Of a DNA stretch of 64,000 nt, positions 12,525 through 27,669 are shown in pieces. The stretch spans positions 1-64,000 of the forward strand of contig RCTD01000017.1 of the NCBI GenBank assembly GCA_014898415.1, in the 5' to 3' direction. The stretch comes from Stromatinia cepivora (taxonomy: Eukaryota; Ascomycota; Leotiomycetes; Helotiales; Sclerotiniaceae). The notes below the pieces were generated by a model that saw nothing but the letters and a program-made list of their open reading frames with translations, had not been told where the DNA came from and searched no databases. Both the position numbers and the translations under genes were made by a program. Position 1 is the first letter of the stretch. Each line of letters begins with the position of its first letter.

Positions 12525-15500
12525 GATTATGAGATCCGATTGTATAGTAATAATTAAAAAGCAAAACAAATTGAAAAAGGATTAATATAATTAATAGAGA
12601 TAGAACAAAATGAAAATCAGAGTTTTTATATAATATTATTGAAGCAAAATTAAAATATAATAATATAATTTATAATTTACAATATTATAAATCAAAACGG
12701 AAAACAGTCTATACAATATCAATACAGAATTATAATAAAAGCGAAAAGCAAGTTTGTATAATTACAAGAAAATATATTATAATATGATTTTATGAATTTT
12801 CTTATTGTTTTATTTTTATATTTCTTTATTATTCTAAATCTATTTATTATATATTTTTTTTAAAACTATTTTAAAAATCTGAAGATTATCTTCGATATTT
12901 ATCAAATAGTAAGAAATTTTTATAATATCAGAATTAAACAATTCTTTGAAGCTTGATCAAAATAATTATAAACGATAGTTTAAACAAACGAAAATATAAT
13001 TGAAAAGGAAAGAATGATTTTATATAATTGATCAAATATTAAACGAATATATATAGATTATAGGATCCAATATAGTATCTATTTATAAAATCAATGATTA
13101 TATATATTATAATATCAAATTGAAATCGGAATATTTAAAGAATAAAACGAATATATTATTGTATATTTGTATAATATTTAATAATAATAATGAAGCCTTT
13201 ATCAATGAATATTCAATAATATATACATTTTGGAAATATTTTAAATCAAAATATACCAGAGTTAGTATAATTATAATCAATATATATATAATAATAATCT
13301 AGAACTTCAAATTTCAATTTAATATTTATTCTGATATAATCATTATCGAAATCTAAAATAAATTGAAAGAGTATAAAAGGAAATTAAAAATTATAAATAA
13401 AAATTATCGATTAGTATATTAAGATATTATTTTGTTTTTGATTTTAATATATAATTTTCTAATTGATTATCAAAAAATAATAAATATATTGAATATCTAA
13501 ATCAGTTTTAATATTGATAATAAAATCAAGTATTTATAGATTAAAAAATTTTATTTTAAGAATAGATCAAAATTAATACAAATTATAAAAGAATCTAAAT
13601 ATATTTTTCGATATCAAAAATTAGATTTCGAAATCCCAAATAATGTTTATAATTTATATTAAAGGGAAGATTATTATATATAAGATTATCTGTATTTAAT
13701 ATAAATCAATAAACTCTTTTGTAATTATTTTTATTATTAAAAAAGAAAAAAATCATTGAATCCAAAGAAAATCCATTTCAATAAGAAAAACCAAATATAT
13801 TTTGCTAATAATATCTTTGAATTAAATCTTGATATTGAAGATATAATAAAGAAAGATTATAATTTAATAAAGGAAATTATTAATAAAACTTCTTTTAATA
13901 AATGATATATTGATATAAATACTTTTTTATATATATTTAATTAATCTTTATTATTCAAATTAATAGAATTTATTATCAAATAAAGAATAAAGATTAATAA
14001 GGAAATGATATATTATTGTTATTAAGATTTAATAGATATAATATACAAAAATAATTTTAAAATATTATTTTCAAATATATTATATATATTAAGATTAAAA
14101 ATAAATTTGTTATTAGAAAAAAGAATCTGCGAAATAGAATTATAAAAGGAATTCAATTTTTATTATATATATTTCAAAAAGGATAATAAGAAAATTATTT
14201 ATATTAGAATGTAAAATGGAATATATATAATTTTATATATAATTAAAGGATATAAGGATATAATTCTTTGTTTTAGTATATATCAAAATGATTAAAAAAA
14301 AGATTTTTCTTTAAAGATAATTGATAATATTAAAGATATCGATAACAAATTAATATTCAAGAAGAAAGAGAAATATTTATTATAATATCGAAGATTTAAT
14401 TATTTAAATTCAAATAAAATCAAGAATTTATATAAAATATCCAATATAATTAAATCAATAAAAATCCTAATTAAATTAGATATTTGTAAAATATATATAT
14501 TCATCAAAATGATTAATTATATTCTGAAGTAATTGAATTTATATAAATCAAAGAGATTCGAATTTATATATTTCAATATTATAGAATTATTCTTAAAATC
14601 GATTTGAAGGAATTGTTATTTCATATTAATTATTGATAATTGTATAAAAGTAAATTGGATTATATTATTTAAACAAAAAAACGATGCAATTCAAATATTG
14701 AAAATTTGGAAAAAGGAGATGGAATTAGCTATTAAAGAAAAGATTATTGTAATTAGAATTAATAATATATTAGAATTTTTATAAATTATTTATAAATAAT
14801 TATTAAATATATAATCCAAAATTATAATAATTGTTTTTTTATATTAAAATAGATTTGTAGAATGGAATATAAGGATTATAGAAATAGATATAAAAATAAT
14901 ATTAAAAGAAATTGGATTATTATTAGAATTTTGAGATGAAATTATAAAATATAATATTTATATCAAAAATCATATTAATATTAATTCTAATATAAATGAA
15001 ATAGATTAATTCTTTATAAAAGCTTTTATAAATATAATATTAAATATAAAAATATATAAAGTTTGGAAAAGCAAATATTATATTTATATTAATCCTAAAA
15101 CTATTCCGAAAAAGTAAAGATATAATAAATTGTAGAATCTTTCAAAAATTAATATATTTTTAGGATATTCAAAAATTATAAATAAATATATCAAAATGTA
15201 TTCTTTAGAATTAGATTATATATTTTGATCAAATAGAATAATTATAGATGAATCTTATTGAAAAGAAGATTTGGATTTTAAATTAAAAAATTATAAATCA
15301 AATTTATAAAAAATAAAGAATATAGAATTAAATCGAAAATCTTGTAATAGATTGATAATAAACAAAATATTTTTTTTATTTTTAATATTAAATATAATAT
15401 TTATATTATTTTTGTTTTAAATATTCTTTTTAATAAATATTATATCGAATTTAATGATTATATTAAGTATTTTAATTATCAAATTGAAATCAAATAAATT

Positions 15501-17672
15501 AAATATATTAATATCAATATATAATAAAAATAAAGATAATAATATCCAAAAAACAAATTAAGAATCTTCTTTTAAGGATATTTCAAATATCGAATTCATT
15601 ATTTCAAAGAATACAATTCAAAAATCAATTTCTACAAATTTTGAATTTATATTAAAAACAAAATTTAAGATTGTTTTAAATTTTATTAATAAATTTATTT
15701 TAATAGAATCAAAAAGCAAAGTAAATTTATAATTATTTAAAACCAAATAAAAAAATAAAATGAATTTTAAAGATAAATTTTTAAAGTATTTAATACAAAA
15801 ATGGAAAAAAGATATAAAATAAGATTTTAAAAAAGAATAGAAAAATAAGATTATAAAAGTATTGATTATAATATTTATATAAATCAAAATTCAAAAAAGT
15901 ATAGAATATATTATAATTACAATTCTAATTATTTATAAAATAGATTTTTATATCAAAAACAAAATCATTTTAGATTTTATAATTTCGTTAATAAATATAA
16001 ATAATATAAAAGATATAATATATTCGATCGAAGAAATTCTAAGAATTAAAATATCAAGAATTTATAAAGAAACAATATCGAATCAAGAATACTTTGAAAA
16101 ATGAAAGGAAATTATTCAAAAAGAAATTATATTTTTGATTCAAAATAATATTTAAAAAAAATATATATTTTTTAAAAAAAGTAATCTGATTTCGATGAAA
16201 TAAATATTTATAATTAAAATTAAGGATAACAAAATAAAATAATTCAAAATAAGATTAATGATTTAAGAATTCAATTAGATATTAGAAAAGAATTATAACG
16301 AAATATTTGTATCAATAATGAAATTAAATATATTTAGATTATTTCTAATTATTATTATAAAAGAAAATTTGGAATATTTATATTTCAATATCAAAAATAC
16401 TTTTATTGAATTATATTTAAAAAAAAAGATTTATTTCAAATTATTCCAAAATATTAAAATCAAAAAAGGATATATATTATAAATCTTACAAAATTTATAT
16501 AATTTAAAGCAAATTAAAAGAAACTAGAATTTATTATTGAAAGAAAAACTTTTAAATATAGGTTTTGTATAAAGTTTAATAGATTTATATTTATATATAT
16601 CCAAAGATTGTAATATAATATTATTGATATATATCGATAATATCGTTATTATATTATATATATTATTGTAAATCATTTGATTCGATAAAAAGTTATTGAT
16701 TTGTTTTAATATCAAGAATCTAAGGGAGATTAATAAGATCCTAAATATTAGAATTATTCATAATAGAAAAGTATATATATTAATTATAAATCAAAAAGAA
16801 TATTTCGATATTATATTAATTAAATATAATATTATATATAAATAATATCAAATTAAGAAACTATCAATAATAGATTATACTTATCTTCAATTAGTAATCG
16901 ATAATAATAAATTGATAAATATAAACAATTATCAATAATAAATAAAAAATATAATTTATTCAATAATATATATTTGATTAAATATAGCATTTTCAATTGA
17001 AAGATTTTCACAATTTATAACAAAACCAATAAAACATTATATTATAGTTTTGAAAAATCTAATATGATATTTATAATCAATAATCAAATAAAAGCTATAA
17101 TTCAAATTAAAAGAAATACAATCTGATATTTATAAAAAATATAATATATTTGATAATATAATAAAGGTATATATAGATATAGATTAGACTAATAACAAAT
17201 ATAATTGGAAAAGTGTTTTAAAGAGAATTGTAATATTCTATAAAGGCTCTATATTATAAATTAACAAAAAATAAATATTTGTAATTATCTTTAATATAGA
17301 ATCAGAATATATTACAATAATAATATTCATCAAATAAGGGAAATGGATTGTATAAATACTCAAAGATTTATTCAAATCAAATTATATTGAAAAGAATAAA
17401 GATACAATTCAAATACTTAATAATAATCAACGCGCTTTAGTTTTAATCAAGAATTTATATTTATATGAACAATCCAAATATATAAATATCAGTTATCATT
17501 TTATTAGAGATTTAATAGAAAAGGAGAAAATCGCTATTAATTATATCAATATATACGATATAATTATTAACAGAATAACGAAGTCTTATGCAAAGATTGC
17601 TTTCAAAAAATTCAAGAAAATATTAGGATTAGTAGCTTAAAAGGATCAAATAGGATATCCTCAATAAAGAAG
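12525..17672 (+). pseudogene. Copia B: RIP-mutated gag-pol polyprotein
   Basis: Domains in the same order as in A: a 60-codon open gag piece at 13120-13302; GAG-pre-integrase and integrase at about 14,340-15,110; RT at about 16,330-16,860; RNase H at about 17,230-17,640. The RT catalytic box reads YIDN at 16630-16641, so the first aspartate survives and the second is lost. Stops occur throughout, mainly TAA/TAG where Gln or Trp is expected. Confidence 0.85.
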
Positions 17673-17838
17673 TATTGGAAATGAGATTATTATAGGATTA
17701 GAATTGAGATTATAAGATTATAATGATGCACAAATCATATTTAGGGATAATCTCAATTCTATTTCTACTAGAATTATAGATCCTTAGTTTAACCTATATA
17801 GTCAATAATACTACTACTTCCTGCACCAAAAGTTAACA
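17673..17838 (+). repeat. 3' LTR of Copia B
   Basis: Starts TATTGGAAATGAG (mutated inner end) and ends CTGCACCAAAAGTTAACA (preserved outer end). Confidence 0.92.
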
Positions 17839-20800
17839 AATAATGAATAAAAAAATAAACAAAATATTTTATTATTCTTGTAATCCATCTTTTCCAAAAA
17901 AAGATATAAATAAAATATAATATAAATACTTTGAGTATTTGAATAAAGAAACTCTTGAATATTGAATATTTGTAATACAAAATATCAAAATAAAAATATT
18001 ATTCATTCCAATTGTATCGATTATATTTATATTTATACAAAACAAATCATTTTTTGTGTTTCAAATAATTGTTAACTATTTCAATCCTTCTATAAAATCC
18101 AATAAAATCTTTTTGATTTCGATAAAGGATATAATAATATATTATAATTCTTATTGATCAAAGAAATATATTATAATAAGATCTTTTTATATTTAATCTA
18201 TTATAAAATATATAATAAAGTATTTATAATTATTTAAAGCTTTGTAATCTGAATTCATTATAAGTATAATCTAATAATTATAATAATCAAATAGAATAAT
18301 GATATATCTATTATTGAAATCATAGGAATAATATTATTTGAGAAATGAATCAAATAAAAAGATATCGAATTCGAATTATTTTCATTTTATATATATAAAT
18401 TTAATAAAGGATCAGAATATATAAAACAAAAAATAATTACAAAATAAATAAAAATACGGATTACAATGGATTTATTGGACAAATTGTAGCTAGAAATGGT
18501 ACAAATTATTATTTATTTATATAATATAAGTCCTTTGAAGGTCAAATCCTTCAAATCGATTAATTAAGTATTTGATATATGGTTCTATAATTATTTTCGT
18601 AAAGATAATTCTTTATTTGTAAAGAAAATATTTGATGATTTTTATCCCAATTGGAATGGAATCTATAGGTATAGATACTGAATTTACCTTTTGGATAAAA
18701 ATAGAAAAGCTAAAATTAATAAGAAATAATACAAAACCAATCCTCGAATATATATTGAATATTTAATGAATTATATTCCAGATATATTGATCTATTATAT
18801 ATGGATATCTAAGTTCGATAGAGTTATTGTTATTTGAAATATAATGTTTAATAAAGAATTCATTTATTGTATAGATTTTATTAATCGAATAATCGATATT
18901 CATATTACAGAAAAGCTTAAATAGTTTGTTGGAGTTTTTGATCTATAAAATTATATCGAAATGAATAGGACGATTATTCAAAACGAGGATAATTATAAAG
19001 ACTTTATTTATTTATTTATTTTCATGAATCGAAAAATCTTTAATTTATTCATCAAATATATTTCATATCTACTATTTACAAATGAATTGATTTTAGGGTT
19101 AAATATAGATTTAAGGGGTAATGATAGGAATAAAGAAATTGATTTAAAATTATCCAATTTATTTAATTCTTTAGATGGTAAGGATAAAGTATATAATAAA
19201 AATATATAAGTATTGATTGATTCTCCTATTGGAGAAATTGAAGAAATTGATTCTTTTATTGAAAAGCAATTATATCTTATAAATAAAGATATTAATATTG
19301 TTCAAAAAGATATTTATAATAATACAGATCCCGATTTTATTGAATATATTGATATAGAGAATATAGAATATAAGTTTATTAATTGTATTATCGATATTCT
19401 TTGTAATATATATGAAAATAATTTAGAGATTACTTTAATCGATCAATTTCAATATTCCAAAAGGAAGTATATATATTGGAATAATCAATCAGAATATTTT
19501 ATAAAGGAAATTCAATTATTATAAAGATTGTTGCACTTTATATATTTATTTGATCAATTTATAGAAGATTTATGGATTTATGATTTCGAATAAATATTTA
19601 AGAGAACTTATATTATAAGGATTGAAATACTTAGGGTTCAGATCAATTCATTTGAGTTTCAATCATACAATTATCATTCGGAATCATTTCTCTTTTGGGA
19701 ATTACTTAATTTTTATATCCTAAAGTAATCAGTATATATACAAAGGTAATTATATATATAACAATATCATTAAGGGAATAATCCTAATACTGGATCCTAT
19801 ATAGGAATTATTATATTTCAAAGAATAAGTTCAATAAGATTATTTTGTTTAAATAATTTTCATTTTATATTCTGATTTGATCAATAAGGAATGAACAATA
19901 TAAAGAAGTATTTTCAATTTGTAATAATTCATAATATAATCATTATTAGAATTGAAACAAAACCATTACTACCTTTTATTTGGTTTATAATTAAAGAATT
20001 ACAAATAATATTATTTCTTCGAATTTATACATTTGTAATTCCAAAATTACCTTATTTTTAGTATTAATTAAAAGATTATCAAATAAAATATTAATTCAAA
20101 CAGAATTGCAATCTTGAAATTAATAATCTTAAAATTAAAAAAATCTAATATGAAATCGATTTTGAATCGGAATTTACAAAACTAATCCTTTTTTAATAAA
20201 TATTTATATATAAATACAATAATCAAGGTTTAATTATTCATTATTGTTTATATTTAATAATATAAGAAGATCTTTAGATTAAGAATACTATTGAAACTAT
20301 TTATATCGCTATATTAGCAAATCGATTATTTCGAATTATAATAATAATTATTACTAAATACAATCTCGAAATCAAATAATACAATATAATTAATACTTTC
20401 ATTAATATTCTATATAATCCTTTCGATAACTTAATTATATACTATCTATTTAATGAATATAAAATCCCAAACAAAAACATTATAATCAATCGAACTCTAT
20501 ATAATCTACAAAATTCCTTAATTATATAATTTAGAGATTTCATTCAAATACTCGAAAAGCTAAGATTGGTATAATATAAAAAAGAATTGTGTTTATATAT
20601 TAACCCAAAATATATTATTATGATTCTTTTTTTTGTAAACAATATTTAGATTATTTATTATAAGAAAAACGAATCAATTATTATAAAGATTACCAAAAGA
20701 ATCAAAGCTATATATAAACTATAAGATCTAGGAAATACTAAATAGTTTCTAGGTATACATATATTTTATAATCGATCTAAGAAAAAGCTATGATTAATTA

Positions 20801-21600
20801 ATAATATATATATTAAAAAGATTACTAAGAAATTCAAAACAATAAACGAAATAATAAATATATTATTCCTGATAATAGTATTTCAGAAAAATCAAGATCA
20901 AGTTTCTATATATATTATAAAAATATATTAAAAGAAAATAAACTCAATATTATATATTACAATCATTATAAAAACGGATATATCATTCAGTATTTCATAA
21001 TTAAATTATTATTTAATCAATCTATTAAACAATTATATAAAAACTATTAATCATTATTTATAATATCTATAAAATACAAAGTATCTTGTAATTCAATATA
21101 ACGATAATCAAATATTACAATTTTTTATTTTCTTAAATATTTCTTTTATAAATAATTCAAATATTTATTGATTATTTTAAAAATATATTATATTTCTTTT
21201 TGATAGCTTAATTATATAGAAAACATTCAAGCAAAATACTATAACCATTTCGATTATCGAAATAAAGCTTTTCGGAATCGAATATACATCAAAAGAAATC
21301 ATAATAATTCTATATTTCTTAAAAGAAATCAATCTAATAATAAAAGAATTTATAATAATTTTCTACAATAATCAATAAATAATTAAATTGATAATTAATA
21401 AAAACAAATAAATCATTATAAAACTATATTATATCGATATCCAAAATATATAATTATATCAAGAATATTTAAAAAAGAACTTTTATATAATCTATCTATC
21501 AATTATTAATATAATTATTAATAGATTTATTAAGAACCTTATGAAACAAAAGTTTGAACATTTCCGATCCCTTTTCAATCTATAAGATATAAATAATAGA
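17839..21600 (+). pseudogene. Copia C: integrase, reverse transcriptase and RNase H remains
   Basis: From left to right: the end of the integrase core at about 18,300-18,540, where one frame reads 'FSFYIYKFNKGSEYIKQ' then 'YLYNISPLK', the equivalents of the Copia 'SPYTPxxNGxxER' and 'YLxNRxP' signatures; a linker with 'YYIWISKFDRVIVI' near 18,790, like the 'YRIWxPxxxxVxxxRDV' segment; acidic open frames 18961-19209 and 19213-19524; RT at about 20,160-21,060 with the catalytic box FVNN at 20632-20643; RNase H at about 21,220-21,590. Dead through stops and loss of both RT aspartates. Confidence 0.8.
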
Positions 21601-23040
21601 ATTATAAAATTTAAATAACAACAATCTAAAATTTGAATAATGATAATCTGGATCATAAAGCTTAAATAACAACAATTTAGAGCTTATAATTCTTCCTTTT
21701 GATATAAATAGAATAAATCCTATTTGATATCCCAGACCATTATATTTTTCTATAATATACTTCAATTCGTATATTCTATATTTATTAGAAAACAAAAAAC
21801 AATCAAAACCGATTATTTATCCATTCTTCACTTTCCTATCCTCAAAAAAGGATAAATTTCTTTCTAAATTCAATAATTTGAAGTTTAAATAAAAGAATCT
21901 CAAGATTATCCATAACAATTAATAAACGAAAAACAATTAAAACAATCAGAATTATTAATATCATTAATATTATAAAAGCCAAAGGATTATCCCTCCTTTT
22001 CTTTTTCTTCAAATATATTATCTATTCTTTTCTCCTTTTCTTTTTTACCATTTTTTCTTTTTCTTTTTCATTTTCATTATCGCTCTCCGAAATTACAATA
22101 TATTTTTTCTATTCAGTTTTTCAAAGATTCTAATAAGTAATATAATAAAAAGAAAAAAAACAATAATACAAAAGCAAAAGAACAATTTCTCTTTTCTTTT
22201 CAATCTCCAATATCATTTTTATTACAATTCTATATCCCTATTTGAATTATACAATCAACGATCAATATATTATAAAAATAAAGAATAAACAAAAAACTTA
22301 TTTTCAAATTTTGTCAATAAACAACAATATAATAATCTACTAAAGAATAAAAGAAAACCAATAAAGGAATATACAAATAAATATTATAATTCCAATACTA
22401 ATAATTATTCGATTTAGAAGAATCAATAAAGTATTCATTATAGAAATTATATCTCTTAATAATCAATAATTTTATATATTGAATATATAAATAATCGTTC
22501 CTTTTCCTATAACTTCTTTTATCTTTTATTTTAATTGAAAAACCAACAATTTTCGACAATCTTTTTTCTCTCTCTTCTTTATTTAATTCATCATCCGAAA
22601 AACCTAATATTAAAGAATCGAATAAATCATTATTATCAAATAAAGAAACCCTTCCTCTTTTCTTTTCTTTATCAAATAATCCTTTTTTCGATAATCACAA
22701 ATACAAGATTAATAAAACCTTTCAATCATATAACAAAATTCAAAAATAAAATCTACCTCCAAATTACTATCTAAATCTATAATAAACAATTGATTACAAC
22801 AAATAACAATTCTTTTAACAAAAAAAAGCAATCTTTAAAATAAATAATTATATATCATTCTAAAAGCAGATTTAGTTAAATTATACTCCCGAAAATCAAT
22901 ATCTCAATTTGTTATCTATATTGAATTTATTAATTCTTTTTATTCGATTTATTAATCCCTTAAAGGAATATTGAAATCTTTTCTTATATTCGATTCTTTC
23001 AAAACTTTCTTCTCAACTATTATTTATCTAATACAACTAA
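21601..23040 (+). other. 3' untranslated or accessory part of Copia C
   Basis: About 1.4 kb after RNase H without a recognisable domain, continuing beyond Gypsy D at 34557-35049. It includes pyrimidine-rich runs near 22,000-22,080 and a 79-codon open frame at 22535-22774 that I consider fortuitous. Together with the downstream piece this is a long tail for a Copia element. Confidence 0.5.
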
Positions 23041-23332
23041 TGTGAGAAAGTTGGGATATCAAGGCCTAACACATAGCTAGTTCGTAATCATATAGTCACA
23101 TAACTCTTTATAATTAAATATAAAAAAAGATTCTACTTCCTTCTTTTTGAAAAAAAATCAATCGTTTTCCATTAATCTTTTTGTACTCCATTTGTACATA
23201 ATCCAAACCATTATCTAAATCTATTAGTTTTACTATTTGAAACCTCTACAATATAATCTGATCAATTTCAATTCCTATTTCTCTTTATAATATATTATCG
23301 AGATATATATATCTCGATCTACTTCTTTTATA
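23041..23332 (+). repeat. 5' LTR of Gypsy D
   Basis: Begins TGTGAGAAAGTTGGGATATC. The first 60 bp are nearly identical to the little-mutated solo LTR at 27379, but the second half is heavily AT-shifted (for example ATATATATATCTCG instead of GGATGCATGTATCTCG). Confidence 0.9.
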
Positions 23333-26300
23333 ATAATAATCTATGCCGGATTCGAATTATATAATTTATATTATATAAATATATCTATAAGGAAATTATG
23401 ATTAAAAAGAAAGTAGAATTCACAATTTATAGATAAAGGGGATAGAATTGATTTTGAAAGGATAATTCTTTCAAAAATATAGGATTGTCAAACTTTGAAT
23501 GAAAAAGTTTTGATCATCGAAACTCCCTTATTTGTATTTATTCATTATATCGAAAACGAATCATTATTCTATTTTCTATTTTAAAAAGAATATATCAATA
23601 AAGATTTTATTCAGGGATACAATTAATAATACTAAAAGTATATTAAAATTCCAAATATAATGGAATCCCTATTTATAAACGAATTATTTATTTTTGTAAA
23701 TAAAAAAATTCTAATTCTGAGGGCAATCTTGATTGAATACAATCAATTATATTAAAGAACCTTGAACCTTTTATATATCTCTAAAATTATTTGAATATTT
23801 AAATATATATTAAAGCAATAGAAAAAATTAAATATAATATACTAAATTATTATCCTTGATATCGATAATTAAAAATTTAAAATATATCTTAAAAAAACTT
23901 TTAATTAAAGGGTTTGAGATTTATATATTCCTTTAAAAGAAGGAAAATTCTGGGAAAGATTATATATACCTTTCTTTTTCTTTTGAAAACTTATCAAAAG
24001 AAAATTATAAATACTGAAAGTTATCGAAAACCAAATATTGAATCAAATTCTAACAAATCGAATACTTTTCAATTAAATTATAATAATATAATGGATAACT
24101 TTGATCTATCTACAAAATTAAATCTTTTATAAAATGTTCTTTAAAAATTAAAGGATAATATTATTATTTCAATTATCGATTCTTTTGAATCTATTAAAAA
24201 ATTCTTTATTGATAATAACGAAAATCCCATTAAAAAAAAAGAAAAAACAAAGAAAACCAAAAAAAAAAAAATAAATTAATAATAACAAAACCCATCAAAA
24301 ATTCTATTTATTATTTATATTAAGGATTATATATATATATTCTCTATTATATTATATATTAGAAATATTATTATCTTTATTTTCAATAGAATCGATATAT
24401 TTGATTTTCTTATAATTTGAAATGCTTTGTAAATTGATTACAATATATCTGATAAAGAAATACAAATTCGATTTCTTTAGTATTATGATTATATTATTAT
24501 TATCTAAATCAAATTTATACCGGAATATAATTTTATTAAATATACTTAGAAAGAAAAATTGAGATTAGTATAATTCTAATATTTTTATAATTATAATATT
24601 TAGTAAATAATAAATATCTGAAACTTTTTTGATTAATTTATTGATAATTAATATAACAAAAATGAAGAGGATTATAATATAAATCTAATAATGATAAAGG
24701 ATTATATTGTTAAATTCATATTTTCAATTATTCAATTCATTAATAATCATATAATTATTGAATTCGAAATTGAAAGAATGTTTTTATATAATTTGTATAT
24801 CCAAATAGAAAAGAAAATTGTTAAATAATTTAAAGTTGATCTTGATGATCTTGCTTTTATGAATTTCAAGAGAATAATGGATAAAGCTTATAAATAATAC
24901 TTTTCTAAGGATTTTATTGTTTGAATTTATAAAAGATCTAAATCTCATCAAATTATTGTTTTCTAGATTATATATGAATATATAAAAACTCTATTTGTCT
25001 TTGATGCTAATATAAAACCTTATTCTCAAGAATAGGAAATAAAAAATACTATAAATAAAATTATTAATCTTTTAGATAAATTCAATATGAATCATCTAAA
25101 AACAAAAGTCAAAGGTATAAGGGATTCAAAGTTATCCTTTTTGTTATTATAATATCAAATTATTTATTGAGAAAGTAATATAAAATATAATAATTATTTT
25201 ATTCAAAATAAATAAAAAAGAATTCTTTTTGATATAAAGAAAGTTTATAAAAAGAATTATCTTTATTATTATTATTTTGAAAGATCTTTTTATAATAATA
25301 ATTATATTATAAAACAAAATTGTCTTAAAAAGATTGATAATATTAATACTAAATTATATTATTATAATGAATATAAAATCTTTATATTTAATCCTAAAGG
25401 ATATTTCAATTCTTCTTCAATTTTTAAACAAAAAAATTCCCCAAAAAATTATTAGATTGAAATGTATGCAAAAACTTATAGATTTAATCAACAAAAAAAG
25501 TGATTGAAGAAATCCAATATTAAGGATGATTTGCTGAATCTCGAAATCTTTAATATCGAAATTATAAGGAATATATTTATAAATAATATCAATTATCGAG
25601 GAAAGGAAATTATCAATATCAATGTAATTATTTAGTCTAAAGAAATTTCAAGGTTATAAAGTTGATTATTTAAAAAGTCCAAATCGATAAAATAGAATGG
25701 AATTGATAAACCCCAAAAATCATTAAATATTTTTCGAAAGATATTATTCAAAATAATGGATCAAATTGAAAAAGAAAGATTAAAGAAAGAATTCTTCAAT
25801 AAGAATGAAATCATAAATATTAATAAAAGCGAAAAAAACAAAGTAGAAGAATTTTAGAAAAGGGAAAGTCTTTTTGAATCTAATGAAAATGATATAATGC
25901 AAAAGGATATCATATTCAATTCTTGTATTAGATTCTTAAAAATAAAAAAATAAATATTAATTATTATTTATACTATAAAATCCTTAATAGAAATCTTGGA
26001 ATAGATTTATAAAATTGAAATCCTGATAATAATTAAAACTATCTTTATATATATACCGGATTTTCTCAAACAAATTTTCAAAAAAGCATTAATTATAGAT
26101 ATCGAAAAACAAAAAGAGTTTTTCAGAAATTCAGAAATTCCTATCGAAAAAGCTGTAATAGCTTTAATAATTATTAATTATTTAAATATTTCTTTTAATT
26201 ATCAATCAAAAGAAATATATAATATATCTATTATCATTGTAACCTTTACAAATAAAAATATTAAGATTAACGGTATTATTGATTCAGAATCGATAATCAA

Positions 26301-27378
26301 TATAATGAACCTGGAAATTGCAAAAGAATTGGGATTCACAATATACAAATATAAGGCGACAATAATCATCCTTGATAGAAATACCATTATCTTATATAAA
26401 TTAATTGAAGATATAGAAATCAATTTTAAAGGAATTAAAAATATCATTGATATTTTTATTTTGAATAATACTAAAGATCTATTGTTGCTGGGAATACTAT
26501 ACTTATTTACAAAAAAGATTGATTTTAAATATAAAAGAAATAAATAGATTATATAAATTATTCATAACAATAATATTAATAAGATTGATTATTAAATAAT
26601 TGAATCAAAATATAAAGCAAATATTATAAAGGTTGATTTTAAGAAATCAGGAAAAGAATAAACAATACAAATCCTAAGGATTGTATTAATAATCTTTTAA
26701 AAGTCCTAAATATTATTAAAAGTAAAAGGAAATTTAAAGAATTCATTAAAAACTATTTCCTAGAATTTTTGATTGATATCCCAAATTTTAAAATGATTTT
26801 AAATTCTATAAAATTCAATATTGATATTATTCAAATTAATCTTGATTTTGATATCGAAAATATATTTGATAATATTGAGAATTCAGAATTAAAAGGATTT
26901 CAAGAATATTTTATTGTTAATAATATTCATTTCGATTTAAAAGAATTTAGGGTAGAAAATAATATCTAAAAGAAATTAATTAATATCAAATCCGAAATTC
27001 TTGTTTCAATTAATAATATATATAAGAAAAAGAAAAATAAAATGAAACTCTTGAATGAAATAGAATATATTGATAAAAAGATCCCAAAAAATGATTCTAA
27101 TTAATTGAAATTGAAATATATAAAATATTTTAAATATCAATTATCAGATCCCTTTTCGAAATATTTGATATTATATTTCGATATCAGATCTGAAGGTTTT
27201 TGATTAATATAAAAACATTTAGTATTATTAAATATCAAAAATATATTTTGAAAATATAAAAAGAAATTTCTTTTTATATTATTACAGAATCGAAAAGCAA
27301 TATTAGCTTTTGATTAAATTGAAATTGATAATATTAAATCTTCAATTACCCTGTTATAGATTATCAAGATAATATTAT
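23333..27378 (+). pseudogene. Gypsy D: gag, aspartic protease and start of RT module
   Basis: Gag is expected at about 23,900-25,900; the open frame 23914-24132 lies at its start, but I see no clear motif. The protease is at about 26,215-26,530: the active site reads DSES at 26281-26292, so the catalytic Asp remains while the Gly of the DSG motif has become Glu, a G-to-A change. The 80-codon frame 26305-26547 is the rest of this domain. The stretch to 27,360 reads like the segment preceding RT in fungal Gypsy elements (NRKAILAFD near 27,290). It is interrupted by the solo LTR. Confidence 0.7.
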
Positions 27379-27669
27379 TGTGAGAAAGTTGGGATATCAA
27401 GGCCTAACACATAGCTAGTTCGTAGTCATATAGTCACATGACTCTTTGTAGTTAAATATAAGAGAGGATTCTGCTCCTCTTTCCTTAAAAGAAATCAATC
27501 GTTTTCTATTAATCTTTTTGTACTTCATTTATATATAATTCAAATCATTATCTAAATCTATTAGTTTTACTATTTAAAACCTTTACAATATAATCTGATC
27601 AATTCCAATTCCCATTTCCCTTTGTAGTGTGCTATCGGGATGCATGTATCTCGACCTACCTCTTTCACA
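27379..27669 (+). repeat. Solo LTR of the Gypsy D family inside Gypsy D
   Basis: A 291-bp copy of the D LTR, TG...CA, flanked by the 4-bp repeat TTAT (27375-27378 and 27670-27673). The D reading frame stands on both sides, so this is a separate later insertion reduced to a solo LTR. It is the least mutated LTR of the three and keeps the family's G/C positions over its whole length. Confidence 0.88.

Larger units (their letters stand above)
12359..17838 (+). mobile_element. Ty1/Copia-type retrotransposon B, uninterrupted
   Basis: LTRs 12359-12524 and 17673-17838 (166 bp each), TSD AATAA at 12354-12358 and 17839-17843. 5480 bp, same family as A. It is inserted in Copia C only 114 bp from A. 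Full length but RIP-inactivated. Confidence 0.92.

Noticed and set aside
23041..27669. Reading the first two D-family LTRs as the two ends of a short element
   Set aside because: The reading frame continues past the second LTR, which has its own TSD (TTAT), while the outer pair 23041/34266 shares TSD CTAA.
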